From Bromus sterilis (lineage: Eukaryota > Streptophyta > Magnoliopsida > Poales > Poaceae), in NCBI GenBank assembly GCA_950022295.1, contig OX465595.1:223413770-223477769 (forward strand): 64,000 nucleotides of DNA, in the 5' to 3' direction. This document shows positions 1-12,575 of the stretch, piece by piece (position 1 is the stretch's first letter; each line of letters begins with the position of its first letter). The notes under the pieces are model-generated. The model was not told where the DNA came from, did not search any database, and worked only from the letters and a program-made list of their open reading frames with translations. A program made the position numbers and the translations under genes.

Positions 1-686
1 GACAAATATAGCATGGTATGCATGTAAATATTCATGAAACAGCAAATAACTAAATACGTGGCATGCTAATTACATATTTAAGATAAAAAATGTGTACTTG
101 GCACAAGTTCATACGAATGAGCCAAAATATAGCATGACACGTTGGCGCTTGCCGGCCACGTCCATGTGCTCGTCGATGACGTCCGCGCGTTCACCGACGA
201 CGTCGGCGTGCTCTCCGACAATGTTCGCGCGTTCCGCAGCGAGGTACGCGCGCTTTTCGACGACGTCGAGCAAACCATGTATTCATGTATTTTTTATTTC
301 ATGAACTTGTACGAAGTATATGTTTTTTTTTTGTATATGTGATGTGAAATCCCCGTATTCATTCATTGTATGTTTCATGAATATTTACATGAGACATAAA
401 ATGAATGAATAGCAGCTTGCTCATTACATATTTGAAATAAATAAAAAACATGTACTTGACATAGATTTTTACGAAAGAGCCAACTATAACATGATACGCA
501 TCTAAATATTCATGAGAGAAAAAAATGAATATGTTGTTTGCCCATCACATATTTGAAATTGAAAAAAATGTACTTGGTACAAATTTATTTAACTTGATAA
601 ATATAGCATAGTATGCATGTAAATATTCATGAAACAGAAAATAAATAAATACGTGACATGCTACTCACATATTTAAAATAAAAAAT

Positions 687-1106
687 ATGTACTTGGCACA
701 AGTTCATACGAACGAGCCAAAATATAGCATGACACGACGCGCGCTTGCCGGCCACGTCCGCGCGCTCGTCGGTGACGTCCATACGCTCACCGACGACATC
801 GGCGTGCTCTCCGACGATGTTCGCGCGTTCCGCAGCGAGGTCTGCGCGTTCTTCGACAATCTTCATGCGTTCTCCGATGATCTCCGCACGCTCATCGGCG
901 ACGTCCGCACGCTCTCCGACGATGTTCGCGCCCTACACGACTATGTCTGCATGCCCTGCGGCGACGTCCGCATACTCTCCGACGATGTTCGCGTGCTCTG
1001 CACGCTCTCCGACGAAGTCCGCGTGCTCGCCGATGACGTTTGCACGTTCGCCGGTGACACCAAGGACTCTATGATGTCTTACATGGCTTTATCATCACAT
1101 ATTTGA
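687..1106 (+). CDS. hypothetical heptad-repeat protein (may not be a gene)
   Basis: A 139-codon ORF with a real ATG at 687 runs through the minisatellite. After an AT-rich leader of about 16 codons it consists of roughly 14 heptads (residues about 21-125) of the form DVRxLxD, which would favour a coiled coil. No family is recognised. No convincing promoter, intron or poly(A) signal is seen, and a sister cluster at 142-342 reads 66 codons in the same style. The simplest reading is that the frame is open because the repeat unit is 21 bp. Coding status is unproven. Confidence 0.2.
   Translation: MYLAQVHTNEPKYSMTRRALAGHVRALVGDVHTLTDDIGVLSDDVRAFRSEVCAFFDNLHAFSDDLRTLIGDVRTLSDDVRALHDYVCMPCGDVRILSDDVRVLCTLSDEVRVLADDVCTFAGDTKDSMMSYMALSSHI
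738..1065 (+). repeat. 21-bp GC-rich minisatellite encoding heptads
   Basis: About 15 degenerate copies of a 21-bp unit (for example GACGTCCGCACGCTCTCCGAC) follow one another inside the AT-rich satellite. One copy carries a 9-bp extension. A shorter sister cluster of about six copies lies at 143-270. Because 21 is a multiple of three the frame stays open, and the plus strand reads as repeated D-V-R-x-L-x-D heptads with hydrophobic residues at a/d-like spacing. The minus strand is also partly open (627-866). Confidence 0.8.
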
Positions 1107-1580
1107 AATCGAAAAAACATGTGTTTGGCACAAGTTTATACGAACGCGCTAAATATAGCATGTTATACATGTAAATATTAATGAGACATAAAATGAATAT
1201 ATAAGCGGCTTGCTCATTACATATTTGAAACCAGAAAAAAACATGTAGTTGGTACATATTTTGACGAAAGAGCCAAATATAACATAGTACGCATCTAAAT
1301 ATTTATGAAAGATGAAATAAATGAATACTGTTGTCTGCTCATCATATATTTGAAATTGAAAAAAATGTACTTGGTACAAGTTTATTTAACGAGACAAATA
1401 TAGCATGAAATACATATAAATATTCATGAAACTGAAAATAAATAAACATGTGGCATGCTAGCCAAAATATAGCAATGATACGAATGTAAATATTTATGAG
1501 ACATATTTATGTGCTTGGACATGTTTATATGTGCGCGCTAAATATAACATGTTATACATGTAAATATTCATGAAACATAA

Positions 1581-2640
1581 ATGGAGTGCGGATTTTGTAC
1601 CAACAAAAGCGGGTACAGGTTATATCTACATCATATATTTTATCCATTGAGATTTGTGTCAATCCCATTCAAACTGCACATTCCACTACCAGAATCCTGG
1701 GGCGTGCGTAGACTTTTCTTTCCAAAATGTATAAGACGTGCAGTTTTTCTCTCTCCACTCACTCCAACGCTGCCCCCTACCCAATCCGGCATTTGCATGT
1801 GCGTCCATGGATAGAGTTCTGCTTGTTTTTCTTATCCATTTCCTTCATTAGTTTCTCTATCCATTTGTTTCCATTGCATAATAGCTTCACGGCATGACCA
1901 TTGAGTAAGAGGACAACGTAATGGACTTCAGAGGTGGAAGAGTAAATCATTCTTTTATCTTCCCTATTTATGCATGGTTGTTGCTCACTGATTTGTGCTT
2001 GCTTGTTTTGTGCAAGAGCAAGAGTTAATCATCTGGTCAACACAAATGATGACGAGATTTAGCCATCTGCATGTACCATGAATATGCAAATCTTTTTTCG
2101 TATAGCGTGAGACCTCCATGTGTGGTCTAAATATCTCAAACCGTAGGAGCATGGGATGTTTTAAAAGGTAGGACAATGGGTCTGGGCATTCGGCTAGCGT
2201 GAAACCTGGTCATGGTTTGGCTTTTGTGTGACATGCAGTTGGTCACGTGAGTGCCTTTTATCATTGTGGAATACATAGACAGTCCAAAAACAACAATCCA
2301 TCATAACCTACATTTTGCATATCTCAAAGCAGCTTTCTTCTATGGATGGTTCAGATATATCATGTACCCGCCTGTGTTGGTACATATGCATTTTCCAACA
2401 GAAATGTATGAATAAGTAGCTTGCTCATTACATATTTGTAACGAAAAGAACATGTACTTGACACAGATTTTTACGAATGAGCCAAAATATAGCATGATAT
2501 TTGTAAAAACATTTGTCCTGCAAAAATGTTTGTCTGTTTTCAATTCTAAAGATTCTTTTTTGAGCGCCAAGCTGTATTGGCCGGCAGTGGCGCCATGCTC
2601 CTGCTGCAATCCAATCTATGGACATGAGAGAAGAGAGATG
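1581..2640. other. unassigned intergenic sequence
   Basis: No gene, RNA or complete transposon is recognised. The only identifiable item is one diverged copy of the AT-rich satellite unit at 2405-2500. Small ORFs here look like chance. Confidence 0.5.
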
Positions 2641-4005
2641 TGTTGTGCTCCTGCTACAGTACTAACCAAAAGCTCGTTATAAACAATTCACAGCGTCCGT
2701 GTTGTTTCCCTGTTGTTTTATCTGTTGTCACTGTGCGCACGTCCCTACTATCGTAGATGTGCAGAGAAGATGCTCCCCTACGTATTTTACTCCTATGCTA
2801 ACTAAACTGATGTATCTGCAGACATGCGCGCGTTGTAACCGCGATTATAAGTTGGCATCTGTACGTATCCCAATGCTAGTGTGCGACCAAGATAACAGGA
2901 CCGAGATGCCTATGCTTCATCAAACATTTTCGCACATGACCCTATGGATAGCTCGCTCGCGATCCCACCCTGCGATAGATTGCCTGGAAAACCCGCTAAA
3001 TCCAATCTCGCTAGTGGTTGGTTGTACCGGTGAGGGACTTTACATAGTTGTCCTAGAGCTTGTCGAGGGCAACTACCGGTTACCCATCTTGCATACAAAT
3101 GTGCACAATCCTCCACACCATCCTTTTGGCGACCGTCCGCGGATGCCTGACCTCCTTCTGCTGTTGCATTGTGTGGTTAGCAGCGTTGGGGCTTGCCTTC
3201 GTCGGGAGACGCCCAAAACAATGGTAGTTTGGTTTCTCGGGGGAGGGGGAGCGGAAAATATGTTGATGCATACAACGAGTAGTGGCCCATCCTCCTTCTA
3301 TCACCAACGCGAACTTATGAGGTTGGGGTATTCCTAGAGGTTGCGGTTAGGAGCTATGGTATGTTCATACGCCAACAACACATGGTTTTGGGCCTCACTT
3401 TTATAATAGAAGGGGGTTACCACAGTCGCTGTCAGCTTTTAGACCCCTACAATACGGCCCTGACGGTGCCACGGAGGCATGCGGCGTTCCCTGCCCTTCT
3501 CCGGGAAGCACCGTTGTCGAACGGTGCCTGGCCCTTGGCATGCAGGGGATGAGTTGACAAAGGAGCGGCGCCAAGTGTTGCGGTTGTAGGTCACATGAGG
3601 CAGTCTTCTTAATAGCGCATTAAATGCAGTTGTGTCCTTTATTGGGTAGTGGGGTATAGCCTGTCGGTTGCTGTATAGAGGTGATGCAGCAGCTCGCTCC
3701 TCCGGTAGATATGTCGTTAGGCTTCCCAGAGAAGACCACACATGAAGAACTCGATTCCTCCCTCCTTAGCAGCTATAATGGCGACGTGATATGAAACGCT
3801 TTACGAGGCAGATACAGTGAGGCATCCCTTCGCCGTGTTACTGACACATTCGGAACCAGGGTACCTCAGGCCGTGCTTTTGGCCTAGGTTGCGGCCCTCT
3901 TTTATCGCGCCACATGCTGCACCGGCTGTGCCCAACTGTAGTTTGGTCCCACGGCGTTTCTTCTTTGTTGGCAGGATCCACGCGTGCCATGGGCCCGGGG
4001 GCTAC
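2641..4005 (+). mobile_element. probable internal 3' region of a Tat-type gypsy element
   Basis: This GC-richer stretch lies directly left of an LTR and ends in a polypurine tract, CCCGGGGGCTAC at 3994-4005, of the form used by cereal Tat-lineage gypsy elements. No pol domains are visible. A 212-codon open frame at 2699-3337 begins at TTG, has no recognised domain and is not called a gene. The phrase GGAACCAGGGTACCT occurs at 3849 and again just inside the LTR near 4019, so a short segment is duplicated. The 5' boundary and 5' LTR are not found; the element is truncated or rearranged. Confidence 0.4.
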
Positions 4006-4770
4006 TGTCGATCCAGTGGGAACCAGGGTACCTTGGGTCATGCCTTTAGCCGAGGGTGCGCCCCGAGAGGGAAAAGGGTCATCCTTCAAGAAGATTCGCC
4101 TTCCTGAGGAAATTCCCATCCAAGAGAAGACTGTCATCGGCAGGGACCTAACGTCAAGACTCCTCCGTAGGCCCTGTCCTCGTGAGGGCCACGTCCCCGA
4201 AGTCGGCATGGCTGAGGCCTTCAGAGGGCATCATTCGTGGTATTTCAACGTGTGAAGATCCCCGCAAGAGGGAGAAGGGCGTGTAAGATTTCTTCACGTC
4301 CATGCTACAGCAGGCTGCATGGATCACTTCGGGACAAGACGAAACCAAGTTGGGAACGACTACCACCAAGGCCGTTTTGCTTTAGCAAGGGCATGTAGCT
4401 TTAGTCAGGATAAGGGTAGGGCCTGCCCCCTCCATAATGGTCCATGTGGCAACCATTCCCACCAGGTTGTGGGGGAAGAGGACCAAGGAAACTATATAAG
4501 TGCTAGCTAGGGCACCGTAGAAGGGGACCGTCCATTCCAGATCTCAAACTTGTTCCTCACTACTATCATCTCCATCGGAGCAATCCCAGACAAGCAGGAA
4601 GTAGGGTTTTACACCTACATGGTGGCATGAACCTGGGTAGCTCCTCGTGTTTGGCTCTGTTGGTTGTGTTGTGTGCCTGCAGATCTCGTCGTCCACGCCA
4701 TCGTTGTCCTTGAGATAGCGATCCAAGCCCCCTATGTTCGAACTAGGGTTTTGGAGTATTTCCTTTGACA
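4006..4770 (+). mobile_element. 3' LTR of a Tat-type gypsy element
   Basis: The LTR begins TGTCGATCC immediately after a polypurine tract and ends CCTTTGACA, giving TGTC/GACA termini (765 bp). A TATA-like ACTATATAAG lies near 4490, as expected for an LTR promoter. The right end abuts LINE A coding sequence (minus strand) in the middle of its endonuclease, so this element inserted into, and ended the visible part of, LINE A. No matching 5' LTR is in the window, so a target-site duplication could not be checked. Confidence 0.6.
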
Positions 4771-6011
4771 AATATCTCCGGAAAATTTCCTCATTCCAAA
4801 AGATGAATAAACCACCATTGCAACCTGAACTAATAAATGAAAACAAACAACTGTAACCAAAATAAGAAGCCAGAAGTTCAACTTGTGCTTTCTGAAATTG
4901 AGTCTCGATAAGGCGTAACATGGCTATTGCATATTTTCTCACGAGATCGCAAGATTCTTGAACTGTCACCGAGTTTCCCAACCTGCGATAGTTCCAGAAA
5001 ATGATACTCCTTGTTCCCGGCGGTCACCCTCAAGGGGGGCCACCGATTTTGCATGGGGGGGGAGAAGGACATCCTCAGAAACCTCCATCTGCCTTTGTTT
5101 CTTCTTATTATCTTGATTGTGTGGGGTGACAGTGGGATCACCCCGAACACTTCCTTCGTCTAGTTTTTCAACTATCTTAGCGACAACATTAGTTTTTACA
5201 AATGGCGCCACTTCTTTCCCATTGTTTAAATCTGAAACTGATTCAGTAGCATGAGCAGGGTCGGCCATTGAATTTTCTGCCAATCTCTTACGAGCTGAAG
5301 GATCAAAGGGTGGTTCATCTTGGGCTGCAACTGAATCAAAAGCGGCCGCTAAATTGTAACTCTCCTTGGAGCTTGGTTTTGGAAAACAACGTTGAACGTC
5401 CACGAAGGAGTTGTAGGTTCTCCATCCCGACCACGGCCTCACCCAAAAGAGTCGCCTGAACCTCTGCCGCGATTTGCTGTCGTGCCATCCTGGTCTTCTG
5501 GTCTCATGGAACCATACCAGTTTCTACCTCTACCTCTCCCTCTTCCTAGATAAGCTAAGATAAAATCCCCCCACTCGAGCTTGGATTCATCGCGAACACT
5601 ATCCCCGCATTCCTTATGCCAATGGTCCATCAAACCGCACACTCCGCAAAAGACCGACAAACTTTCATATTTAACCTGGTACCACTCCTTCTTATCTTTT
5701 GTGAAGAAGATAAACCTTGTGATATGTTGTGTCACCTTCATGTTCACTCTTAATCATACAAACTCTCCCGCAAAACCCATTGGGAGTTTCATTTGAACAT
5801 CCAACACGTCCCTGATTGGTCTACAAATACCCTTGATTATATGATCATGCACGAAATTGTCCGAGAACTTATGGATCTGTGCCCAAACTGCAATCTTATC
5901 AAGTACGACTGATCTAGGATCGCTGAAACCATCATACTCATCCATTAGCAGAGGATGATTGTTACGGAAGAACCATGGCCCCATGTTCATCACCTTGTTC
6001 CAATTTGCTGG
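4771..6011 (-). pseudogene. LINE A: ORF1 DUF4283 C-terminal part, zinc knuckle and ORF2 endonuclease start
   Basis: On the minus strand, 6011 down to about 5757 encodes the second half of a DUF4283 domain (WNKVMNMGPWFF to PIRDVLDV). An in-frame TGA at 5754-5756 follows, then 5747-5439 continues in the same frame with a CCHC zinc knuckle (CGVCGLMDHWHKEC) and an RGRGRG tail. Frame changes follow through a charged linker (5442-4966). Near 4990 an L1-type endonuclease begins (IIFWNYRRLGN, then CDLVRKY, IETQ, SSGCNGGLFIFWN). It is cut at 4771 by the LTR to its left. ORF1 is an RNA-binding protein and ORF2 the nickase/reverse transcriptase of plant L1 elements. This copy is dead. Confidence 0.8.
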
Positions 6012-7599
6012 TGATGGCGAGAGAGTTGACGGGTGCAACACCTCTCCTCGTTGGTTACCCCAAGTGGAAGGTGAGATGTAGGATAACGACAAATTTCTCC
6101 TATGTATAGGATAGGGTTTGTCTCCCATAGGACTCCGGTAATGATAAGTAGGTGGTTCGACAAGTGATGCGCCGTCTGAAAAGAACCACTTGCCTTGCCT
6201 GGACCTGCACACAACACAAATAACTTTGCTCCCAACGAGTACAGAGAGGTTGTCAATCTCTCCGGCCTTGTTGTTTACAAAGGATCAATGCAACAGATAA
6301 TAATGATAATGATAGCAGCTAGAAAGTAAAAGCAAGAAAGTAAATAAGCGTGTAAACAGTGATGTCTCTCTCCCAAAAGACGATAAAACTGCTATGCGAG
6401 GTAAACAAATTACAGCTGGGCAATTGATAGGATTAAAAACGCACCGCAATGCTAACTATGCTACAAAGAAAGGAAGAGGCTCAAAAGCATGGGCAGTACG
6501 CCAAAATAAGTAGACTGAAATCCAACTGCATCTACTACTAATCATCCACCTTGAGATATCTATCCATAACATCTCGCTGGTATTAAGTTGCGAGCCCCAC
6601 CCAAAGTGTAAACCCAAAGCAACAAACAACCGCATTGAAAAGCACTTTGCGTAAAGTAAACAATCCTTGCAACCGCGGTTACAAGAACCGTTGTTTTCCC
6701 CCTTGTGGCAACAACACATCCCCTACACTCATGTTTTTGTCACTCAAGCGTGTCATCGGGGGGCATGAACCCACAATCGAGCATAACGTTCCCTCTTGGA
6801 GTTACTACCTACTACTTGTCCAAAGCAATAAACAGCAACGGAGAACATGCAAGAATTACTTAGGAACAAAAATATAAAAGATAAGAACCAAATATATTAC
6901 TCTATCACAATCTGAACATAATCTCATAATCCATCAGATCTCGGCAAACTCATCATAGCAACAACAGAAAGATTACATATGTGCCTCGATCATGTAGGGA
7001 AGCTCACGAGGACTAAACCATGAAGAACAAAGAGGGGAGGAGAACATCACATAGCTACTGATCATGGATCCATGGTACAAGGTGGAGGGGAAGCATCCAT
7101 GGTGGAGGGGAAGCTCCCGGAGGTCGATCCTCCCTCCGGAAGGGTGCCGGGAAGAAGTCTGCTGGCGCTCCCGATCTTGGAAGTGCGGCGGCAGCGGAAC
7201 AGAGGCGAGATTGCGAAAAAGGGTTCTGTCTTCGGGGGGTTCGCGTCACGGTAAATAAATAGGCGAAGGGGGGGGGGCAGCCAGGGGGCCACCAGGTGTC
7301 TAGGCGGCCACCCGGCGCGGCCCCACCCTAGGCCGCGCCACCTGGCCGCCTGGGCACTAGGTGGGGCCCCTCTGGCCCTCCTTCGGGGCTCTGGAAGGTT
7401 CCGTTGCGCTGACTTTTAATATGGGGGAAACCTGGAATAGAAAAACAGCAGAAAACAGGAACTGGCACTGTGGTGCACTGAGTTAATAAGTTAGTCCAAA
7501 TATGATCAAAAGTGTATGAAAGTGTATCTAGATCATAGCAATATCACACAAAACATGCATGGAGCAAGCAGAAATTATAGATACATTTGGGACATATCA
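6012..7599 (-). mobile_element. solo LTR (1,588 bp) inside LINE A
   Basis: On the plus strand the segment starts TGATGGCGAG and ends GGGACATATCA. Read on the minus strand it begins TGATATGTCCCAAATG, the style of the widespread pooid LTRs that start TGATACGTC. Flanks are GCTGG (6007-6011) and GCTAG (7600-7604), a 5-bp target-site duplication with one substitution. Ignoring the segment and one flank restores the DUF4283 frame of LINE A (FGCLANWNKV). No internal domain, primer site or second LTR is present, so this is read as a solo LTR left by LTR-LTR recombination. Confidence 0.75.
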
Positions 7600-7604
7600 G
7601 CTAG

Positions 7605-7769
7605 GCACCCAAATTGGACCGTGAAGAGACTGCTTTCGATTCCTCTCCAAATGACCTCCTTAGCCGGGTTCCATGCAGAGTGTATGTCCGCAAATAGGGA
7701 ACTAGGGCTAAAAGATCTATCTGTGTGCACCCTCAAAATGGCTAACCACTTCGCTTTAGCTGGTGGTTC
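7605..7769 (-). pseudogene. LINE A: ORF1 DUF4283 N-terminal part
   Basis: Minus-strand translation gives PAKAKWLAI, VHTDRSFSPSSLFADIHS, AWNPAKEV and SSLFTVQFGCL, the first half of a plant LINE DUF4283 domain. It joins in frame to the N-terminus at 19786-19898 across LINE B, and to 6011 across the solo LTR. The last 13 bp (7757-7769, AGCTGGTGGTTCC) are also the left copy of the LINE B target-site duplication. Confidence 0.8.
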
Positions 7770-7981
7770 CTTTTTTTAGAACGAAGACGCAAGAGGCGTC
7801 CGACTTTAAATTAATAAAGCCAAAATGGCACCAAGGTTCACAACCATCCAGCATATAAGGTTCGGTTATAGGAGCGCCATAATCTCCGCACGAATATTAC
7901 AGGAACTCAGCGAGCTCCACATAGGGTCGCAGCCCCAAACATAACTAAAGATAGAGCTGAGCGGACTAAGGCTGCAATGCA

Positions 7982-9537
7982 TCACCTCCCTAGGTACTGC
8001 CAAAAGTCAAGAGAGGTGTCGGCACGCGGGAAGCAGCTTGCACCAGTCGGAGCTTCCTCCATCTCGTCCACGTCAGGCCTTCTCGCCAACGGCCTCCATT
8101 GCTGTAAAAAGATGACATTTGAAGAGGACATCAGCAAGGTGAGACGAAAGTTTCTTCTTGATGGTAAACTTATTAGCGTCGTCCAGAGCGACCACAATAA
8201 TGCGCTTATGATTGTCCCGGAGATACGCATGTATCCCCCACGCAGGGCACCTAAGATAGTTAGGAGAGATCGACCCGATCCTGGCGCCGAATTAACCCCT
8301 GTCGCCTCCCTGGCGACACTCCAAGAGAAACAGGCTAGGAGGCAGTTGAACATGATGTGGTTGGCGTCCTCGGGAGCCGAGCACAAGATGCAAATCCCCG
8401 AGGATGGACCATGGTGGTGGGCGACATTGCCCGCACTAGGCAACCGAGGAAGACACTGACAACCGCTAATACATAGATTTTACCGAGAATTTCTTGGATG
8501 CGGTGAGACCCCATTCCACCTCGTCCGACTTGCTAGATAGGACGCATGCCTCCATCACAGTTCATAGTTCGGCCACTTCATGCCTTCCTCAGGGGAGAGT
8601 GGTCGACGGAACGCGACGGCGCACGAAGTGGCCAAGGCCACGGCTAGAAGGATACCGGGTTCCACCGCCAAAGCGTAGAGAGGGTAGAACCAGTCCCAGA
8701 GGGCCCCCTGCCCCTTCCAGTTATCCAACCAAAACCGAATAGAACGTCCATTGTGGGCTTTGAAAGTGGCCTCCAAGGTAAAGGCTGGCCGCACGGCCTG
8801 ATACCGTCCCAGAAAGCCGAACCACGGCAGCTGGCCTCAAGGAAAGTCTCGGACGGAAAATACTTTGCCTTGAGCAACTAGTCCCACAAGCCGGACAGAT
8901 TTTGAGCCAACTTCAGGAACCACTTGACGAGCAAGGCTACGTTCTGGAATTTGGAGTTCTTGATGCCCAAGCCCCCTAGATTTTAGGCCTACACACTGCA
9001 GCCCACTTGATCATGTGATACTTTCGTTTGGTCTCGGCTCCTTCCCAAAGGAAACGAGCCCAGGATGAGTCAAATTTGGCTTGCACTCCGTATTTTAGGA
9101 GATACATGACCATCGTATACATGGGGAGGGCCGAGAGACATGCATTGGTAAGCATCAAACGGGCCCCTGCTGAGAGAAATTTACCGCGCCATCGGCCTAT
9201 CCGATTTGCAACCTTGGTGTAGAGTGGCTCCCAATCTTCCACCGAGATGTGTTTGTCCGAAATGGGGAAGCCCAGGAACTTAATGGGGAAAGTTCCCAGT
9301 TTGAAATTAAGCAATTTAGCCACCCTCTGACCCTCGTGATCGGCCATCCCCATGGCAACCACCTCGCATTTGTGGAAGTTGATCTTGAGGCCCGACATGA
9401 GTTCGAAACACAACAAGATCAACTTGACAAAAGAAATGCTCCGATCGTCGGGAGAGAACATAAGAATTGTGTCATCCGCGTATTGCCGCTACGAGACCCC
9501 CCCTGGGATCAGGTGTGGCACGACACCCATGATGTGG
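7982..9537 (-). pseudogene. LINE B ORF2, 3' half (reverse transcriptase end, zf-RVT)
   Basis: Reading from 9537 down, the frame gives GHIMGVVPHLIPGGV, an in-frame TAG, then the catalytic motif QYADDTILMF and the RT/thumb region (LKINFHKCEV, IKFLGFPIS, RIGRWRGKFLS, LTNACLSALPMY) to about 8976. After breaks, 8877-8555 carries FWLDNWKGQG. 8443-7982 carries a zf-RVT cysteine/histidine cluster (CILCSAPEDANHIMFNC). This is the C-terminal half of the LINE polymerase that copies its own RNA at a nicked target. The YADD motif survives, but a stop three codons upstream and later frameshifts make the copy inactive. Confidence 0.85.
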
Positions 9538-12424
9538 CCAACTGTAACACCCCGATAATCAGGCAACAGTAATTCAACAGTGATCACCTTGTTAGATGCC
9601 TTTTCATCACGATCACCCTCATTAAAAAATTGCACTAGGAAATAATTCCACTCGTAGTCCTTTTCAAAAGGCAGATCGACATAAAACCTTTGCAAGTTAT
9701 TGGGCAGATTATTCTTGGCATTTTGAAAGGTCCCAAGTCAATAATAAATAAGTGAAACTCATAATGGTTGGTTATTAAATTTCCCTGGAAATTAAATAAA
9801 AATTGGAACATAAAGTTGATTCAAAAATTGTGTAACCACTTTTTTTAAATCCCTAATAATCAGTAGATCATAACAATATGTGCTTGGGAATTTATTAAGC
9901 TATAAAGTAAATCAAACAATTCCAAACAGCAGACAAAAGTCTCTTTAATTGAGTCGCAGCTCAAAAACAAATATCAAATGAATTTATAAAACCCCCAAAC
10001 TTTTATTGGCACTCTAGTAATGTGCAATACAATTTATGGAACAACTTTCATGTTTTACAAAATTGGCAAAGATAATAAAATAAATACAAGCAAAAAGAAT
10101 AAAGAAAAGAATTATATACATAAAAAAAGAAAACCCTGTCTACCGCACTGGGCAACCTGCCCAGCCATCTCCCCTCCCCCTGGGCCAAGCCCAGCCCACC
10201 CAACGCCTCCATCTTCAACTCCCTGTTCATGGGGGTACCATGGCGACCATCCCACGGTGCCACGGCCGTGGCTGTCGCCGTGGACGCCATCTGCCGGCGA
10301 GCCGGCAGGGATAAGTGCCCCGGTTGCCCTCTCCCTCCCCTGGAACCCTAGAGCCCCCCCCCCCACGCGCCGCCGTTTCCCCATCCCCCTCTCTCCATTG
10401 GTTTGGGCCCGAGCTCCGCGTGGCTGCGTCACCTCCGTGGTCGTGGCCAACGGCCGCCTCGCACTGCGCCATGGTGTCCTTGGGGTCCACCGTGGTCGAC
10501 CCCTTCGACCCCGTCACCGAATCGATCCCACGGAGGCGCCGTGTCGTTGCACAGGCTTCTTCCTCGCCGTCAGCCGCCGTTGTTCACCGCCGAAATTGAT
10601 GCCCCTCCGAACTTCCCCGGCCACCGCAACTTCTCCGCGAGCTCCACTGTGAGCCCCTCTATGATTTCCCCGTCGCCGCACTCGAATTGGTCCCATAGGG
10701 CGCCGTCTCCGTCACGCCATGCTTCGATCGTCGCCTGTGGCTCGTCGTCGCCGCTGATCCGGTCTCCCCTGCACCCAACGAATGCCCTAGACGATGCGCA
10801 AGACTGAACTCGTCTGATTCCACCCCGCCGTTGTCATTTTGGACGCCGGGACTGCTCGCGGTAGCCTCGTCTTAATCCCTGCACGTCACCGGCGGGCCGC
10901 GCTCCAGCGAGCAGTGCTCTATACCGCGCGCTCGGCCGCGCCCTGGCACCCCTGGTCGCGCCCTCCCGCACGCGCTTGCCCGCATTGGCCACACCGCCGC
11001 TGTGGTCCCTCGCCGGGAAGGCTGCGCCGCCGCTGCGCTCTGGTCGCCGGCGTGCACGCATGACCAACCATGGGGCTAATCCCCTAAACTAATCCCATGT
11101 TAGCCTAAGCCCCACCCCTCTGAGGCTATGACCAGTGGGGCCATACCCCCTTAATTTCCTGTTAATTAAATGAATGGAAATAAAAACCCCATGTGAGACT
11201 TACCAGTGGGCCCTAGGCCATTAGCTTAATGATTAAGTCAATCTGTTAAGTTAATTAATCGATGAGTCACTTACAGCTGGGTCCCACTGTCAGTTAATTA
11301 AATTATAGAGATTTGTAAGTAATCAGCCAATGACATGTGGACCCCACTGGATTTTTAATAAATTAAATTGATTTAAATTACTGGTGTGAATGACATGTGG
11401 GTCCACCCTGTCAGCACTGTTATGGATAATGTTTTGGTTAATGTTGAATTAATAATAATAAAGAATTTCCAGAAAATGATTAAATGATTAAATCTTTAAA
11501 AAATCAATATCTTTTAATCTGTAAGTCTGATGAAAATACTTTATACATGAAAATTGATCAGAAAAATACAAAGAACCCGGATACGCTACCCATAACCCCA
11601 CCACACCCCTCTAACATACCGAACGTGAAACATTTCCCCTCTGGTTCATCTGTCAGTCAGACGACCGGAGCCGGTAAAACTTTCCTGATGAAAATGTTCT
11701 GAACATAAAAGTTGTCCAGAATCTATCAACGAGCACGGATACACTATCCACATGTCTGTCAGATGTCTCTAACACTGCAGACATGGAACCTTCCCCTCCG
11801 GATCATCGGTCCGGTAATCAACCGGTACTGATGAGTCATCCCCGGATAAATTCCTGCTCCGAGAAAATCACCGAACACTGCGTTAGAGCCCCGTTGCTTT
11901 ATATCTGCTATGTCATACAATTGTATTGCTATTATTGATGTGTATTTATTGTTTCTCCCCCCCTTTATTCTCCGATAGACCTCGTTGCTGCCGCCGACTA
12001 CATCGCTGCCGAGTACGACTACATCGTCGACGACCGCACCCCTACTACCGAGCTTACAGGCAAGCAGAGCCATTTTCCTTCCCCAGATATCGCCTATCTT
12101 TCCGTACATTTCTTGCACTAGGCATGGTTACTGTTGCTTCTACGTTACAATCCTATTCAATTGCATAGCATGTTTTTGTCGCCCCTTGATGTACCTTCCT
12201 TTATCCTATGCTGCCTTATAAATATATATATAATATTCAGCAGTAAACCCTGCGCATTGTTAGCAAGGTTTAGAATAGCGGGTCGTGATCACTCTGGTGA
12301 GTGAACGCGGATTACAAAATATTATAACTGCAACAGGTACGGATCAATGCAGACGCCCTAGGGAACCTACAACGGCGAGACTCTGCCGAGTCGCTTCGAT
12401 TTTGACTTACGAGTGGACGGACTC

Positions 12425-12575
12425 GTATTTCACTCTCGTCGGCTCAGTAGCGTAGCATCACTGGAATGATACGAGGGTATTCCTCTTTAGTTCATTCCGC
12501 TGGTGTCTCGGCACCACTGGGGTGATACGAGAATATTCCTCTTTAGTTCATTCCGTTGATGTCCGTTGATGTCTT
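12425..12575. repeat. short tandem duplication inside the solo LTR
   Basis: The phrase ending TATTCCTCTTTAGTTCATTCC, preceded by GTGATACGAG or ATGATACGAG, occurs twice about 60 bp apart. It is followed by a small direct repeat of GTTGATGTC. Confidence 0.6.

Larger units (their letters stand above)
1..1580. repeat. AT-rich satellite-like tandem repeat with higher-order structure
   Basis: A degenerate unit of about 115-125 bp recurs head to tail. Its hallmarks are ATATAGCATG, TGTAAATATTCATGA, TTGCTCATTACATATTTGAA, ATGTACTTGGCACAAGTT and ACGAACGAGCC. Copies begin near 1, 360, 480, 596, 1149, 1273 and 1395. The block at 1-270 (AT unit followed by GC-rich minisatellite) is repeated at 596-860, an offset of about 595 bp, and a third partial copy starts near 1391, so there is a higher-order arrangement. 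A single stray unit lies at 2405-2500. No known satellite family was recognised by eye. Confidence 0.75.

Noticed and set aside
1..1580. CRISPR-like array
   Set aside because: Repeats are contiguous and degenerate without unique spacers, and the sequence is plant nuclear DNA.
2699..3337. 212-codon ORF
   Set aside because: Starts at TTG, contains no recognised domain and sits in a likely retrotransposon internal region. No splice or promoter signals.
10020..11067. Several overlapping GC-rich ORFs on both strands, up to 210 codons
   Set aside because: They lie in the GC-rich block of the solo LTR, overlap in many frames, show no domains and have no partner elsewhere. The same kind of block occurs at 41150-41690, 43042-43576, 50618-50950 and 57288-57813.
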